Source: Candidatus Gastranaerophilales bacterium (GTDB lineage: Bacteria > Cyanobacteriota > Vampirovibrionia > Gastranaerophilales > Gastranaerophilaceae). Taken from it: a stretch of 64,000 nucleotides of DNA. Below the pieces are notes generated by a model that was not told the origin of the DNA, ran no database searches, and worked only from the letters and a program-made list of their open reading frames with translations. Positions 9,201-17,031 of the stretch are shown piece after piece. Numbering within the stretch: the stretch's first letter is position 1; each line of letters starts with the position of its first letter. The position numbers and the translations under genes are program-made. The DNA lies in contig CANRGC010000001.1 in NCBI GenBank assembly GCA_947630045.1, positions 1-64,000 of the forward strand, given 5' to 3'.

Positions 9201-10849
9201 CCGTTAAAAGAAATATCAGACTTATCAAAAAGAACTTTTACCTTCCCTTCGGTTAAAACTGCGTTTAAATCTTTCAAAGTGACCGTTGCGTCATCCGTGA
9301 CAAAATAGCCGTATAAATTAGCTTTTTCCTTACTTCCTTTTGTTTTAAGCTCAATTTCGCCCGCTCCTTTAAGAGTCATATACGGCAAAGGACCCATTCT
9401 TAAAGCCAAAATTTCTTTAACTGGCATCAAAACACCGTGAGCAAAGGCTAAATCAAGTTTGCCATGAGATTTTATATAAAATTCACCTTTCGGGTTTAAT
9501 TCCATTTTAGACTTGCCCGTTACGGTTAAAACAGCGTCATTTGGTGCGTTTGCATACACGTCAATCAAAACTTCCTGACCGATAAATTCGCACGAACCGA
9601 AAGAGGTTTTGGCGTTTTTCGGCCGTTCAACAACATAGACATCGTTAAAGTTAATTTTACCCTTAACGTTAAAATCTTCTTTTGATTTAAATCTTACTTT
9701 TATATCACCGTCGGCAAGAGCGTTTGCATTATATTTCTTTAGATTTTTAACATAAGGTTCTTTCATCGGAATTAGAGTATCAGGCAAAATTTGCACAAAT
9801 TTATGCAAATCAATATTTCTCAAGCCGATATTTAAATTCGGCTCAATGTTTTTTATGTTGTTTATGTTTTTTATTTTCCCCGAATATTCAACCTTCCCGC
9901 CGTCTGTCCAAAGTTCGCCTTTATTGATAATAAAGTCAGAGTTCATAAAGTTAAAATCAATTTCGTTTAAAACGGGTTTATTCGCAACGATAGTGTTTTT
10001 ATCGCCCTTATAGTCAAAAGCTATGTTCAACTTATCTGCAAAAATATAGAGTTTGAAAATTCCTTCATCCGTAGAATTTGAATATATATCTATTTTTGCG
10101 TCAAAGTTATTAAATTTTAAATCGCTAAAATAACTTTTTAAAAATGAAATATTCAAAGAAGAAAGCAAAATGTCATGTTTTTTCAAATTAAGCTTTTTTC
10201 GGGATTTTAAAAGGTCAATATCAATCAAATATGGTGAATAAGAAGTTTTATTATTTTCGTTAACGACAAAATCGCCCTTTGTTGAAACGGCTAATTTTTT
10301 ATTGAAATCAAGCCCGTTTGCCGAAATATATTTCCCGTCAATCAAAAACTTGTTTTTTGTAGCATAGTCATTAATTAAAATATTGTAATCTAAAATATTT
10401 ATTTTGGAAGAAGCCAAATCAGGCTTTATAAAAGACTTTTTGCCGTTAAAATATTTAAAAAAATCAAATGTTCCGTCTTTTTGTCTGGTTATTAATAAAT
10501 CAGCCTCGTTAGCCAAAAAAGTGTCTATGGAAAGTTTTCTTAACAAGAAGGGAAAAATGTTAATTTTTAAATACGATTTTTTTAATGTTAAAATCGGAGT
10601 TTCATTTTTTTCACTCAAAAGAAAAAGCTCATCTGCCCTGAAATTAAGGGCAAAAGGAGAATAATTAAAAGAATAATTTTCAACTTGAAGGGTCAGCCCC
10701 GTTGCTTTGTGAACACATTTATTTATAAGTTTAAAATCTGAAAGAAAGATATTTAAGGCGGTTAATAAAGCTAAAACACCAATAAATAAAACGGCAAGAA
10801 CAGAAAATGAACAAATAAATATCTTTTTCGTTAATAATTTGTGTAACAT
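6293..10849 (-). CDS. Giant AsmA-like envelope protein
   Basis: About 1518 residues: one N-terminal membrane anchor (IFICSFSVLAVLFIGVLALL) followed by a very long beta-rich region of repeating short strands, typical of AsmA/TamB/YhdP-type proteins. Early residues (LTLKKSYLKINIFPFLLRK, ADLLITRQKDGTFDF) match the AsmA N-terminal pattern, and the C-terminal part resembles AsmA C-terminal regions (LKIDSGMVKDLKIYSQGDEL). Such proteins bridge inner and outer membranes and are linked to phospholipid transport; that role is inferred from family. I set the start at the ATG at 10849. A TTG at 10885 would extend it by 12 residues, but that TTG has no ribosome site and coincides with a -35 box, while TATAAT lies 6 nt before the chosen ATG. 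Confidence 0.85.
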   Translation of the reverse strand: MLHKLLTKKIFICSFSVLAVLFIGVLALLTALNIFLSDFKLINKCVHKATGLTLQVENYSFNYSPFALNFRADELFLLSEKNETPILTLKKSYLKINIFPFLLRKLSIDTFLANEADLLITRQKDGTFDFFKYFNGKKSFIKPDLASSKINILDYNILINDYATKNKFLIDGKYISANGLDFNKKLAVSTKGDFVVNENNKTSYSPYLIDIDLLKSRKKLNLKKHDILLSSLNISFLKSYFSDLKFNNFDAKIDIYSNSTDEGIFKLYIFADKLNIAFDYKGDKNTIVANKPVLNEIDFNFMNSDFIINKGELWTDGGKVEYSGKIKNINNIKNIEPNLNIGLRNIDLHKFVQILPDTLIPMKEPYVKNLKKYNANALADGDIKVRFKSKEDFNVKGKINFNDVYVVERPKNAKTSFGSCEFIGQEVLIDVYANAPNDAVLTVTGKSKMELNPKGEFYIKSHGKLDLAFAHGVLMPVKEILALRMGPLPYMTLKGAGEIELKTKGSKEKANLYGYFVTDDATVTLKDLNAVLTEGKVKVLFDKSDISFNGAKGKIDGANVSIDGKADTLGNLNVLVDVKDISAKKAMNIAQTSPIVTSALDGGEFLKSFKPDSGNIDFNMNLYGNIPPDAVFGQSSDSVFAKGKITFKGNSLTIEPDIKTTNVKGELNFENSADFNLSADIYDSPFKITGKVEQKGSKNKIVHGIPSMVDLKFFSDNINSSSVGDFITDNISLFAPQNRIFAKNLAQIFNSSKFALKADVEARGLVYPNSAELDLSKFDFSGYIKGINLPNSDFNIKQGDISLKGKSVKFNGLRISASNVDILLNGYIDKFASQKPFNNLKVTLYNSSLKSYVDLFAKLLPSNQRKNVNAFKDFQGSVSGNIKLFADKIDGEINPSKISFTDSKTGNKVNLIDGKIKLKNEKTYLKSFNLTYGGIPLYIDGFIQSDGDINPELNLYMAANLSEETCDRVINPLLKYPVLLTGDMSLKGRIQGRLNSYTTYLTAVINEGSDINYMGVRLGDTASKREISSKIKFTGNYADINYIRYFRYILHNKKHVPYDLIKISGGIRLNKNDVEFKNLKFYTPNPAPARFINLLFKRSIAKEGEFVSNLVLNGSLSNIKANGNLVFSKVFLPIYDSVVENINIVLNKNTGRATFKLVIFDTPVDFLVNFENKVTFPFVIDSLNIHSSEISVDNLIKAFDSFSETATKISNTPHAAQTQNITLSPSDVQIKKGAILVDKIILNGVEANSLKLNFSHSPKDSSLIINDSYIAIAGGLIKGKGKYNFLTDDIKVSSTFLNCDADLLTKAFFNMTGQVYGNTSGNFTMEMKDFDYVNYIDKIKAVADFEIQDGRMPKLGSIEYLLRASNFIKSGIFGLTLNNVIELLKPYRQGNFNKISGNLKIDSGMVKDLKIYSQGDELSTYTSGTYDIATGVGDIEILGKLSRKISNLLGPIGNASVVSVLNMVTKNKADELFKTQLLQNINKIPLMNLSNDDFRIFSVKMNGAISATDAVKSFTWLN

Positions 10850-10855
10850 AAGTAA

Positions 10856-10885
10856 ATTATACAAAAAATAAGACAGTTTTTGCAA
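10856..10885 (-). promoter_or_regulatory. Promoter of the AsmA-like gene (leaderless type)
   Basis: On the minus strand TTGCAA (10885-10880), an 18-bp spacer and a consensus TATAAT (10861-10856) end 6 nt before the ATG at 10849. The -35 hexamer is a palindrome shared with the divergent promoter. Confidence 0.6.
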
Positions 10886-10908
10886 AAAAAGAAAAAATAT
10901 TTTAAAAT
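10880..10908 (+). promoter_or_regulatory. Promoter of the secreted protein gene (leaderless type)
   Basis: TTGCAA (10880-10885), a 17-bp spacer and TAAAAT (10903-10908) end 6 nt before the ATG at 10915. The upstream sequence is A-rich and contains no Shine-Dalgarno sequence. Confidence 0.55.
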
Positions 10909-10914
10909 TTCAAT

Positions 10915-11475
10915 ATGAAAAAAGCATTTATTATTATATTTTCACTCATATTATTTCTCGGGCTTAATTTAAAAGCCTCTGCCGAAACAGGAAGCGGAAA
11001 CTCTTACATATTAAAAGATATGTTTGTTCCGATACAGCCCGTGAAAACGCTGTCAACTTCCGTTCATCAGGAAGGCGACACGGTGTTTTTTATTGTTCCT
11101 TCCGATCTTTGGATTGGCGAAAATAAAGTCATTCCCAAAAACAGCATAATAAAAGCAACAATTGTCATGCTAAAAATGCCGATAACGGGAGTTAACGCAG
11201 CGATGAAAATTGATTCAAGCGAAATTAAATTTCCAAACGGTAATGTTTATGAAATCAAAGGAAGCGTGTCTTATAAGGGAGAAACAAAAATCGGCGGAAC
11301 GCTCACACCGCCGTTATCATATAATAAAGCACTCCATTACAGAAAAGGAGAATATTATAACGGAGTGGTTGCACAATACGTGCCAAGCGGCGAGTACGAA
11401 TTCGGACAGCATATTACAATTAAGCCGAATGAAATGCTCCAGTTAATTTTAAAGGAAGACTTTATACCATATTAA
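10915..11475 (+). CDS. Secreted beta-rich protein, paralogue 1
   Basis: A 186-residue protein with a clear Sec signal peptide (MKKAFIIIFSLILFLGLNLKASA, cleavage expected after ASA). I do not recognise a named family. The mature part is beta-rich and shares a pattern with the next gene's product: an LST core, then G..V, D, NK...K.S, and further on a P.G...I strand pair and a K..T...GG end. It therefore looks like a shorter paralogue of that protein. It lies divergent from the AsmA-like gene and upstream of tonB-exbBD, suggesting a periplasmic or outer-membrane role. No ribosome site is visible; the message is probably leaderless. Confidence 0.75.
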   Translation: MKKAFIIIFSLILFLGLNLKASAETGSGNSYILKDMFVPIQPVKTLSTSVHQEGDTVFFIVPSDLWIGENKVIPKNSIIKATIVMLKMPITGVNAAMKIDSSEIKFPNGNVYEIKGSVSYKGETKIGGTLTPPLSYNKALHYRKGEYYNGVVAQYVPSGEYEFGQHITIKPNEMLQLILKEDFIPY

Positions 11476-11502
11476 GATTTTTTCCATGTAAGAAATTTAA
11501 TG

Positions 11503-11508
11503 TATAAT
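11503..11508 (+). promoter_or_regulatory. -10 box before secreted paralogue 2
   Basis: A consensus TATAAT preceded directly by TG lies 22 nt before the start codon of the next gene, which here has a strong ribosome site (GGAGG at 11520-11524). The -35 region (around 11480) is weak. Confidence 0.45.
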
Positions 11509-11530
11509 AAGAAAAAAATGGAGGTATGTA

Positions 11531-12253
11531 ATGAAATTTAAAGCATGTTTTGCACTTTTGGGCGCTTTTTCCGTGGGCTTACTTATGAATTCACAAGCTA
11601 TGGCGGCAAATTACACTTATACTACGCCCGCTTCTTATAATAATGTACAAAATGAATCTCTGCAAGGGCGTGTCGTATATGTTCCTGCGGGTTCGGTTAC
11701 GACTGTTATGCTCTCAACTCCCTTAGATTCGGAAAGTACGGCTCTCGGTTCGCCCGTAAGCGTAACTCTTGTTCAAGATTTTATGTATAATAACAAAATT
11801 GTTGCGCAAAAAGGAAGCGTCGTTTCTGGCACGGTAGTTAAAGCGAAAAAAGCCGGCTTTGGCAACAGAAACGGGGAAATACAGGTTATATTCAACAATA
11901 TTACTACCCCTCAGGGATACAACATTCCTGTCAATGCGGTATTTAAAACCGATGACAATACGGGAATTTTAAAAGGCGGAACAAAAATGGACAGTGCAAA
12001 AGATTACGCAAAAAATGCCGTATTGGGTGCGGGAGCCGGCGCTGCTTTAGGAACCGCAATGGGAGCTTTGTCAAGCGGTTCTGTCGGAAAAGGCGCAATA
12101 TACGGAACTGCAATCGGCGGCGGTTTAGGCGTTGCTAAAGGTTTGTCCGAAAAAGGTGAAAACATCTCAATTCCGCAAAGCGCATATCTTGACATATACT
12201 TTACTCAACCGATAACAATTTCTGCGCCTGAAGAATACAAATACGATTACTAA
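11531..12253 (+). CDS. Secreted glycine-zipper protein, paralogue 2
   Basis: A 240-residue exported protein with signal peptide ending near ANSQAMA. Residues about 45-145 form the beta-rich domain shared with the preceding gene (VVYVPAGSVTTVMLSTPLDS, VVAQKGSVVSGTVVKAKKAG in abridged form). Residues about 160-195 are a glycine zipper (LGAGAGAALGTAMGAL, GTAIGGGLGVAKGL), a motif that often inserts into or packs against membranes. The C-terminal strand (YLDIYFTQPITI) could be a beta edge. Function is unknown; the position before tonB-exbBD suggests an outer-envelope component. Confidence 0.75.
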   Translation: MKFKACFALLGAFSVGLLMNSQAMAANYTYTTPASYNNVQNESLQGRVVYVPAGSVTTVMLSTPLDSESTALGSPVSVTLVQDFMYNNKIVAQKGSVVSGTVVKAKKAGFGNRNGEIQVIFNNITTPQGYNIPVNAVFKTDDNTGILKGGTKMDSAKDYAKNAVLGAGAGAALGTAMGALSSGSVGKGAIYGTAIGGGLGVAKGLSEKGENISIPQSAYLDIYFTQPITISAPEEYKYDY

Positions 12254-12269
12254 TATAAACAACTTGGCT

Positions 12270-12298
12270 ATTTTAAATAAGTAACTATTATTTAAAAT
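12270..12298. repeat. Perfect AT-rich inverted repeat upstream of tonB
   Basis: ATTTTAAATAA (12270-12280) and TTATTTAAAAT (12288-12298) form a perfect 11-bp inverted repeat around a 7-nt spacer, 32 bp before the tonB-like start codon. No T-run follows, so it looks more like an operator or mRNA hairpin than an intrinsic terminator. Confidence 0.5.
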
Positions 12299-12330
12299 AA
12301 AATCATAGAAGCAAACAAAAAAGAGAAAAA

Positions 12331-13527
12331 ATGGCAATCAAAATAGGAAGAAAATATATAGAACAGGAAATTGAAAACACTTATGACGGCAAAACATTAC
12401 CGAATATGTTTAGTGCCGATAATATGTCGTTAAAAAATTATATTTGCATTGCAATTGTTTGTCATATCGTGTTTTTATTGTCTACCTATCTGATAATAAC
12501 TTATCTCGGTATAGATATTTTTAAATTGGCAAAACCTGATTGGAAAGACAAAGAAATAGTCTTTGTTTTGACCGAAAATGAGGCGCCGCCGATAAACAAA
12601 AATACTCCGTTTCGTTCTGATAAAAATTCTCAGGCGGGCGGAATTCATGACCCGAAACAAAAAATTTCCGCTCCTTCGAGTTCGCCACCGCCTGCTAATA
12701 AGACAAAACAGGTTCAAAAGCCGAAAACTCCTGAAGCGCCAAAACAGGTTCAACAACAAAAGCCTAAATTAATGCCGAAAACTGTTCAGCCAAAAGTTGC
12801 TCAAACACCGCAAAAACCGGCGCCGCAAGGAATAAGCAAGCCTTCAAAGCCTGCCGCACCTTCGCAAAAACCTGTTTTAAAACCGTCGGCAGCGACGCCG
12901 AAACCGCAAATGCCGAAACTTGCCGCAAACCCGTCAAGTCCGTTTAAGGTGGCTGTTCCTAATACAGGAGCACCTGTCGGAAAAGGCTTTTCAACTTCAC
13001 AAGGCTCGGCAAGCACCGGAGGCGGGGCAAAAGGAACTCCTTCAGGTTCGGGAAAAGCCGGTTCGGGAATGCCCGCTCCGCAGTTTTCAACGACTAAAAC
13101 CGCAAGCTCAAGCGGTCCTTCGGGGAACGCAAGCGGTAAAGGTGTCGGCAGAGGAAGCTACGGCACAGGTAACATGGGAAATCCCGGCCCCGGAAACCCG
13201 TCGGGAAAACCGGGGATAGACGCAATAAAATCTCCTCAGTGGGGACCATATATGCGTGAATTGGAATCAAAAATTAAGAGAAACTGGCACCCGCCAAAAG
13301 GTGACCAATCAAAGAGAGTTGTCCTTCTTTTCAAAATAGGAAAAAGAGGAGAATTGCTTTCGGTTGTGGTTTCTAAATCGTCAGGCTCCGCCGAAAACGA
13401 TCAGGCAGCAATGCAAGCTGTACGTATGTCGGCGCCGTTTAGAGCCTTGCCGCCCGAATTTACGGGAAGTAGCGTAGATATTGACTTTACGTTTGATTAT
13501 AACGTTTTGGGCGCAAGTTACAGGTAA
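12331..13527 (+). CDS. tonB: TonB/TolA-like energy transducer
   Basis: A 398-residue protein that would carry ion-motive energy from an ExbB/ExbD motor to the outer membrane. It has a short cytosolic N-terminus and one transmembrane helix at about residues 36-60 (YICIAIVCHIVFLLSTYLII). A long Pro/Lys/Gln-rich linker covers about 85-215 and a Gly/Ser-rich stretch about 215-295. The C-terminal TonB/TolA-type domain (about 305-398) contains MRELESKIKRNWHPPKG and VVLLFKIGKRGELLSVVV. It is followed 22 bp later by exbB and then two exbD genes, the expected operon. Whether the system is TonB- or Tol-like is unclear because TolB and Pal are not here. Confidence 0.85.
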   Translation: MAIKIGRKYIEQEIENTYDGKTLPNMFSADNMSLKNYICIAIVCHIVFLLSTYLIITYLGIDIFKLAKPDWKDKEIVFVLTENEAPPINKNTPFRSDKNSQAGGIHDPKQKISAPSSSPPPANKTKQVQKPKTPEAPKQVQQQKPKLMPKTVQPKVAQTPQKPAPQGISKPSKPAAPSQKPVLKPSAATPKPQMPKLAANPSSPFKVAVPNTGAPVGKGFSTSQGSASTGGGAKGTPSGSGKAGSGMPAPQFSTTKTASSSGPSGNASGKGVGRGSYGTGNMGNPGPGNPSGKPGIDAIKSPQWGPYMRELESKIKRNWHPPKGDQSKRVVLLFKIGKRGELLSVVVSKSSGSAENDQAAMQAVRMSAPFRALPPEFTGSSVDIDFTFDYNVLGASYR

Positions 13528-13549
13528 CAAAGATAATAGGGGAATAAAA

Positions 13550-14197
13550 ATGGAACTTTTATTTAAATCATTTCTTTTAGACTGGCCGGTTTTAACACCG
13601 ATTTTAATTTGTTCATTGCTTGTTGTTGCAGTCGGCATTGAAAAATGGCTATATTACAGCCGCAACAAAAGAGATATAGGAACATTCATTCAAAATTTAC
13701 AAATTGCTCTCGGTAAAAACAATTTGGGCGCAGCAAAAAGAATTTCAAATGACCTTGGCGGAATAATTTCCGAGATGACCGAAGAAGGCTTAAGAATTTA
13801 TTCGGAACAAAGGTCAGGTTTTTCAAGAGCATATGACATTTCAAGCTCACTTGCAACAAGAAAACTTGAAACTCACCTGAACATTTTAGGTACAATAGGC
13901 GGCGTTGCTCCGTTCTTAGGCTTATTTGGTACTGTTGTAAGAATTTTATACACTTTCCAAGATTTGGCAACCAAAGGAAATCAATCAGCCGAAGTTGCAA
14001 CAGGTATCGCTTCAGCCCTTGTTGCTACCGCATTTGGTCTTGGTGTTGCTATTGTTGCGGTAATTTTATACAACTATTTCCAAAGTGTTGTAACCAGATT
14101 TGAAAGCGATTTTAAGCTTATAAAACTCGTATTTTTAAGCTTTATTGATTCAAGCGAAGAACTTTCCGTTGAAGAAACAGGTTCCGTAAAAATTTAA
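13550..14197 (+). CDS. exbB: ExbB/TolQ/MotA-type proton channel
   Basis: A 215-residue inner-membrane protein of the MotA/TolQ/ExbB family, the proton channel ring of the energy-coupling complex. It has three hydrophobic segments: PVLTPILICSLLVVAVGIEK near the N-terminus, LGTIGGVAPFLGLFGTVVRI mid-protein, and VATGIASALVATAFGLGVAI after it. The GTVxxI and TxxGLxVAI-like cores are characteristic of the family. I chose the ATG at 13550, which has AGGGGAAT upstream at 13538-13545. It lies between tonB and exbD. Confidence 0.92.
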   Translation: MELLFKSFLLDWPVLTPILICSLLVVAVGIEKWLYYSRNKRDIGTFIQNLQIALGKNNLGAAKRISNDLGGIISEMTEEGLRIYSEQRSGFSRAYDISSSLATRKLETHLNILGTIGGVAPFLGLFGTVVRILYTFQDLATKGNQSAEVATGIASALVATAFGLGVAIVAVILYNYFQSVVTRFESDFKLIKLVFLSFIDSSEELSVEETGSVKI

Positions 14198-14209
14198 AAA
14201 GAGGAAATT

Positions 14210-14665
14210 ATGGCAATAAAACTTTCTCATGACGAAAACGGCAAAAAACAAACGTTTAATGAAATAAATATAACGCCTCTTACCGATATTTTTCTCGTGC
14301 TTTTAATCATTATGATGGTAATAGCGCCAAGTTTTCAATCTGTTGATAACAACATATCTATTCCCCAAATATCAACAGGCACAGGCATTGAGGAAATGAA
14401 CGCCAATGTTGCCGTCACAAAAGCGGGTGAATTATACCTGAACGGAGAAAAAATAACTTACGATTCTCTTGAAGAAAAGCTTACGGTTCTCGGAAAAACC
14501 GCCGGAGCAAAAGAAGTTATTGTGAAAGCCGACGAAAAAGCAAAAAGTTCAGATATTCTTGACATTATGCATGCCGCCCAAAGTGCAGGGTACAAAAAAC
14601 TTGTGGTTGCGGGCGAACCTATGAGCGACAAAGAACAAAAAGACTTGGAAGAAGGAGTTCAATGA
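14210..14665 (+). CDS. exbD: ExbD/TolR biopolymer transport protein, copy 1
   Basis: A 151-residue ExbD/TolR-family protein: a short cytosolic tail, one transmembrane helix (TDIFLVLLIIMMVIAP) carrying the channel aspartate in PLTD, and a periplasmic domain. It supplies the plug/stator of the ExbB ring. The gene follows exbB by 12 bp with an AGAGGAA ribosome site, and overlaps the second exbD by 4 bp (ATGA). Bases 14261-14330 are identical to 14683-14752 in the second copy, while the rest of the two genes has diverged strongly. Confidence 0.92.
   Translation: MAIKLSHDENGKKQTFNEINITPLTDIFLVLLIIMMVIAPSFQSVDNNISIPQISTGTGIEEMNANVAVTKAGELYLNGEKITYDSLEEKLTVLGKTAGAKEVIVKADEKAKSSDILDIMHAAQSAGYKKLVVAGEPMSDKEQKDLEEGVQ
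14261..14330 (+). repeat. 70-bp exact direct repeat, copy 1
   Basis: This block in exbD copy 1 matches 14683-14752 base for base at a 422-bp offset. It encodes the EINITPLTD...IMMVIAP transmembrane segment. Confidence 0.9.
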
Positions 14666-15048
14666 AAAGACAAACATTCAACGAAATAAATATAACGCCT
14701 CTTACCGATATTTTTCTCGTGCTTTTAATCATTATGATGGTAATAGCGCCAATGCTTGACCAACAGGGTTTAAAGCTTGCAATTCCGGAATTTGTCGAAC
14801 AAACACAAAATGATAATCAGGAAAGCAAGATAATAACTGTCGTTGTCGATTCAAACAACAATTATTTTATTGATAACAACCAAATTTCTTTAAACAGTTT
14901 GGCAAAAGAAATTAAAGAGCGTTCAAAAACAATGACTGACGGGCTAATGATTCAAGTTCAAGGTGATTCAATGCACGGCGCAGTTGTCAAGCTTATGGAT
15001 ATAGCAAGAAAATCAGGAGTGAACGCTATATCAATTACCGAAATTTAA
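14662..15048 (+). CDS. exbD: ExbD/TolR biopolymer transport protein, copy 2
   Basis: A 128-residue ExbD/TolR-family protein with a very short N-terminus (MKRQTFNEINITPLTD) and the same transmembrane helix as copy 1. Its periplasmic domain (KIITVVVDSNNNYFIDNNQI and onward) is clearly different from copy 1, so the pair may form a heteromeric stator. It overlaps copy 1 by ATGA and ends the tonB-exbB-exbD-exbD operon, followed by a hairpin terminator. Confidence 0.92.
   Translation: MKRQTFNEINITPLTDIFLVLLIIMMVIAPMLDQQGLKLAIPEFVEQTQNDNQESKIITVVVDSNNNYFIDNNQISLNSLAKEIKERSKTMTDGLMIQVQGDSMHGAVVKLMDIARKSGVNAISITEI
14683..14752 (+). repeat. 70-bp exact direct repeat, copy 2
   Basis: Identical to 14261-14330 within exbD copy 1. 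Immediately 5' of both blocks the same amino acids (QTFN) are written with different codons, so identity ends abruptly. Confidence 0.9.
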
Positions 15049-15051
15049 ACA

Positions 15052-15083
15052 AAAAAAGACCGCCCTTATTGAGCGGTCTTTTT
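15052..15083. terminator. Bidirectional terminator between exbD and clpX
   Basis: AAAAAGACCGC and GCGGTCTTTTT form a stem around a short loop with A/T runs on both flanks. It lies in the 40-bp gap between convergent exbD and clpX and would stop transcription from either side. Confidence 0.85.
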
Positions 15084-15088
15084 ATATC

Positions 15089-16402
15089 TTAAGCAATGTC
15101 CTCTGCTGCCTTATCTTCCTTTTTTAAATTCGGAAGTTTTATTATTTCGGCAACATTACATTTTTTTCTGACTAAATCGGCAGTGACCGTAAATGTAGTA
15201 ACATCTTCGTTTGAAGGAACGTCATACATAACATCAAGCATAATTTCTTCAACGATTGACCTGAGCGCACGTGCGCCTGTTTTTCTTTTAATGGCTTCCT
15301 GTGCAATAAGTTCAATAGCGTCGTCGGTAAATTTAAGCTCAACGTTATCCATTTTCATTAAACATTGATATTGTTTAATTATAGCGTTTTTAGGTTCCGT
15401 CAATATCATTTTTAGAGTTTTTTCATCAAGCGGGTCTAAAACCGTATAAACAGGAATTCTGCCAATAAATTCAGGAATCAGACCGAATTTCAAAAGGTCA
15501 TCCGGCTGAAGCTTTTTAAGCATTTTTTGAGCCTGTAATTCCTTTTCTTTTTGGCTTACGGGTTTTGAACCAAAACCAACAGACATGCCGTCTGCACACC
15601 TGTGTTCAACAATCTTTTCCAAGCCGACAAAAGCGCCGCCGACAATAAAAAGAATGTTTGAAGTGTCGATTTGAATAAATTCCTGATGAGGGTGTTTTCT
15701 TCCGCCTTGAGGAGGAACATTCGCAACCGTGCCTTCTATCATCTTTAACAGAGCCTGTTGAACGCCTTCGCCCGAAACATCACGTGTAATGGAAGGATTT
15801 TCGGATTTCCTTGCGATTTTGTCTATTTCATCGACATAAATAATTCCACGTTCTGCCTTTTGAGCGTTATAGTCAGCCGCCTGATAGAGCCTCAAAAGGA
15901 TATTTTCAACGTCATCTCCGACATAGCCGGCTTCAGTTAAAGTTGTTGCGTCAGCAACAGCAAAAGGAACGTTTAACATTTTTGCAAGAGTTTGGGCAAG
16001 AAGGGTTTTACCCGAACCTGTCGGACCTACAAGCAAAATGTTAGACTTTTGAATTTCAACATCATCGTTATTTTTTTCGGCACTCGTATTGTGCGCAATT
16101 CTTTTGTAATGATTATAAACAGCAACGGCAAGAACTTTTTTAGCGTCATCCTGACCGACAATGTGTTCGTCAAGAAAAGCCTTAATTTCTTGCGGTTTAG
16201 GTACAGATTCAACACCTTGTTCAATGTCTGAAACCTTTTCATCCTGTTTGACATTAAAAAGTTCTTCGTCCAAAATTTCGTTACAAAGTTCTATACACTC
16301 ATCACAAATGCAAACATCTGGGCCGGCGATGAGTTTTTTAACCTGATCCTGAGTTTTTCCGCAAAAGGAACATTTTAAATTCGGATCGTCACTTTTTGAC
16401 AT
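15089..16402 (-). CDS. clpX: ClpX ATP-dependent unfoldase
   Basis: AAA+ unfoldase that recognises substrates and threads them into ClpP. The 437-residue protein has the N-terminal C4 zinc-binding domain (CSFCGKTQ ... [10 protein letters not shown]), Walker [16 protein letters not shown], the pore-loop GYVGDDVEN and Walker [13 protein letters not shown]. The C-terminal AAA small domain ([20 protein letters not shown]) includes the sensor-2 region. It is the last gene of the tig-clpP-clpX operon, with AAGGAG before its ATG. Confidence 0.97.
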   Translation of the reverse strand: MSKSDDPNLKCSFCGKTQDQVKKLIAGPDVCICDECIELCNEILDEELFNVKQDEKVSDIEQGVESVPKPQEIKAFLDEHIVGQDDAKKVLAVAVYNHYKRIAHNTSAEKNNDDVEIQKSNILLVGPTGSGKTLLAQTLAKMLNVPFAVADATTLTEAGYVGDDVENILLRLYQAADYNAQKAERGIIYVDEIDKIARKSENPSITRDVSGEGVQQALLKMIEGTVANVPPQGGRKHPHQEFIQIDTSNILFIVGGAFVGLEKIVEHRCADGMSVGFGSKPVSQKEKELQAQKMLKKLQPDDLLKFGLIPEFIGRIPVYTVLDPLDEKTLKMILTEPKNAIIKQYQCLMKMDNVELKFTDDAIELIAQEAIKRKTGARALRSIVEEIMLDVMYDVPSNEDVTTFTVTADLVRKKCNVAEIIKLPNLKKEDKAAEDIA

Positions 16403-16420
16403 AGTCTGATAACTCCTTAA

Positions 16421-17008
16421 TTAAACATTTTCTTTTGTAATGATTTTGTCAATCATACCATATTCAAGAGCTTCTTCGGGGGTCATGATATAATCTCTGT
16501 CTGTATCTTTTTCAATTTTTTTGATAGATTGACCCGTATTCGAAGCAAGAATTTCGTTTAACGATTTCTTAATTCTTATAATTTCGGCAGCTTGAATTTC
16601 AATATCGGTTGCTTGACCTTGCGCACCGCCCAAAGGCTGGTGAATTAAAACTCTTGAGTGCGGAAGCGCAAGACGTTTTCCTTTTGTTCCGGAAGATAAA
16701 AGAAAAGCGCCCATAGAAGCTGCCTGACCGAGGCAGATAGTAGAAACGTCGGATCTGATATGTTGCATTGTGTCGTAAATTGCAAAGCCCGCAGTAACGG
16801 AACCTCCGGGAGAATTTATATAAAGCATAATGTCTTTTTCCGGATTTTCGCTATCCAAAAGCAAGAGCTGAGCAACGACGAGATTTGCAACCATATCGTC
16901 AATCGGAGTTCCGAGAAATATAATTCTTTCTCTTAAAAGTCTTGAAAATATATCGAAGGATCTTTCACCACGTGAAGACTGTTCAATAACAACGGGTACA
17001 AAACTCAT
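16421..17008 (-). CDS. clpP: ClpP protease subunit
   Basis: Serine protease that assembles into a 14-mer degradation chamber with ClpX. The 195-residue protein is of normal length. It shows the Ser98 nucleophile in [11 protein letters not shown], His123 in [10 protein letters not shown] and Asp172 in DTDRDYIM, the expected triad. The N-terminal [20 protein letters not shown] is the usual ClpP opening. It lies 18 bp upstream of clpX and 23 bp after tig, with AAGGAT before the ATG. Confidence 0.97.
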   Translation of the reverse strand: MSFVPVVIEQSSRGERSFDIFSRLLRERIIFLGTPIDDMVANLVVAQLLLLDSENPEKDIMLYINSPGGSVTAGFAIYDTMQHIRSDVSTICLGQAASMGAFLLSSGTKGKRLALPHSRVLIHQPLGGAQGQATDIEIQAAEIIRIKKSLNEILASNTGQSIKKIEKDTDRDYIMTPEEALEYGMIDKIITKENV

Positions 17009-17031
17009 TTATTTATCCTTTCATAATTCTA

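Noticed and set aside
8823-9308. 161-codon plus-strand frame
   Set aside because: It lies wholly antisense to the AsmA-like gene and its Ser/Phe-rich, low-information sequence is typical of a mirror frame.
10850-10885. TTG start at 10885 for the AsmA-like gene
   Set aside because: No ribosome site precedes it, and the TTG is part of the TTGCAA -35 hexamer; the ATG at 10849 fits the -10 spacing.
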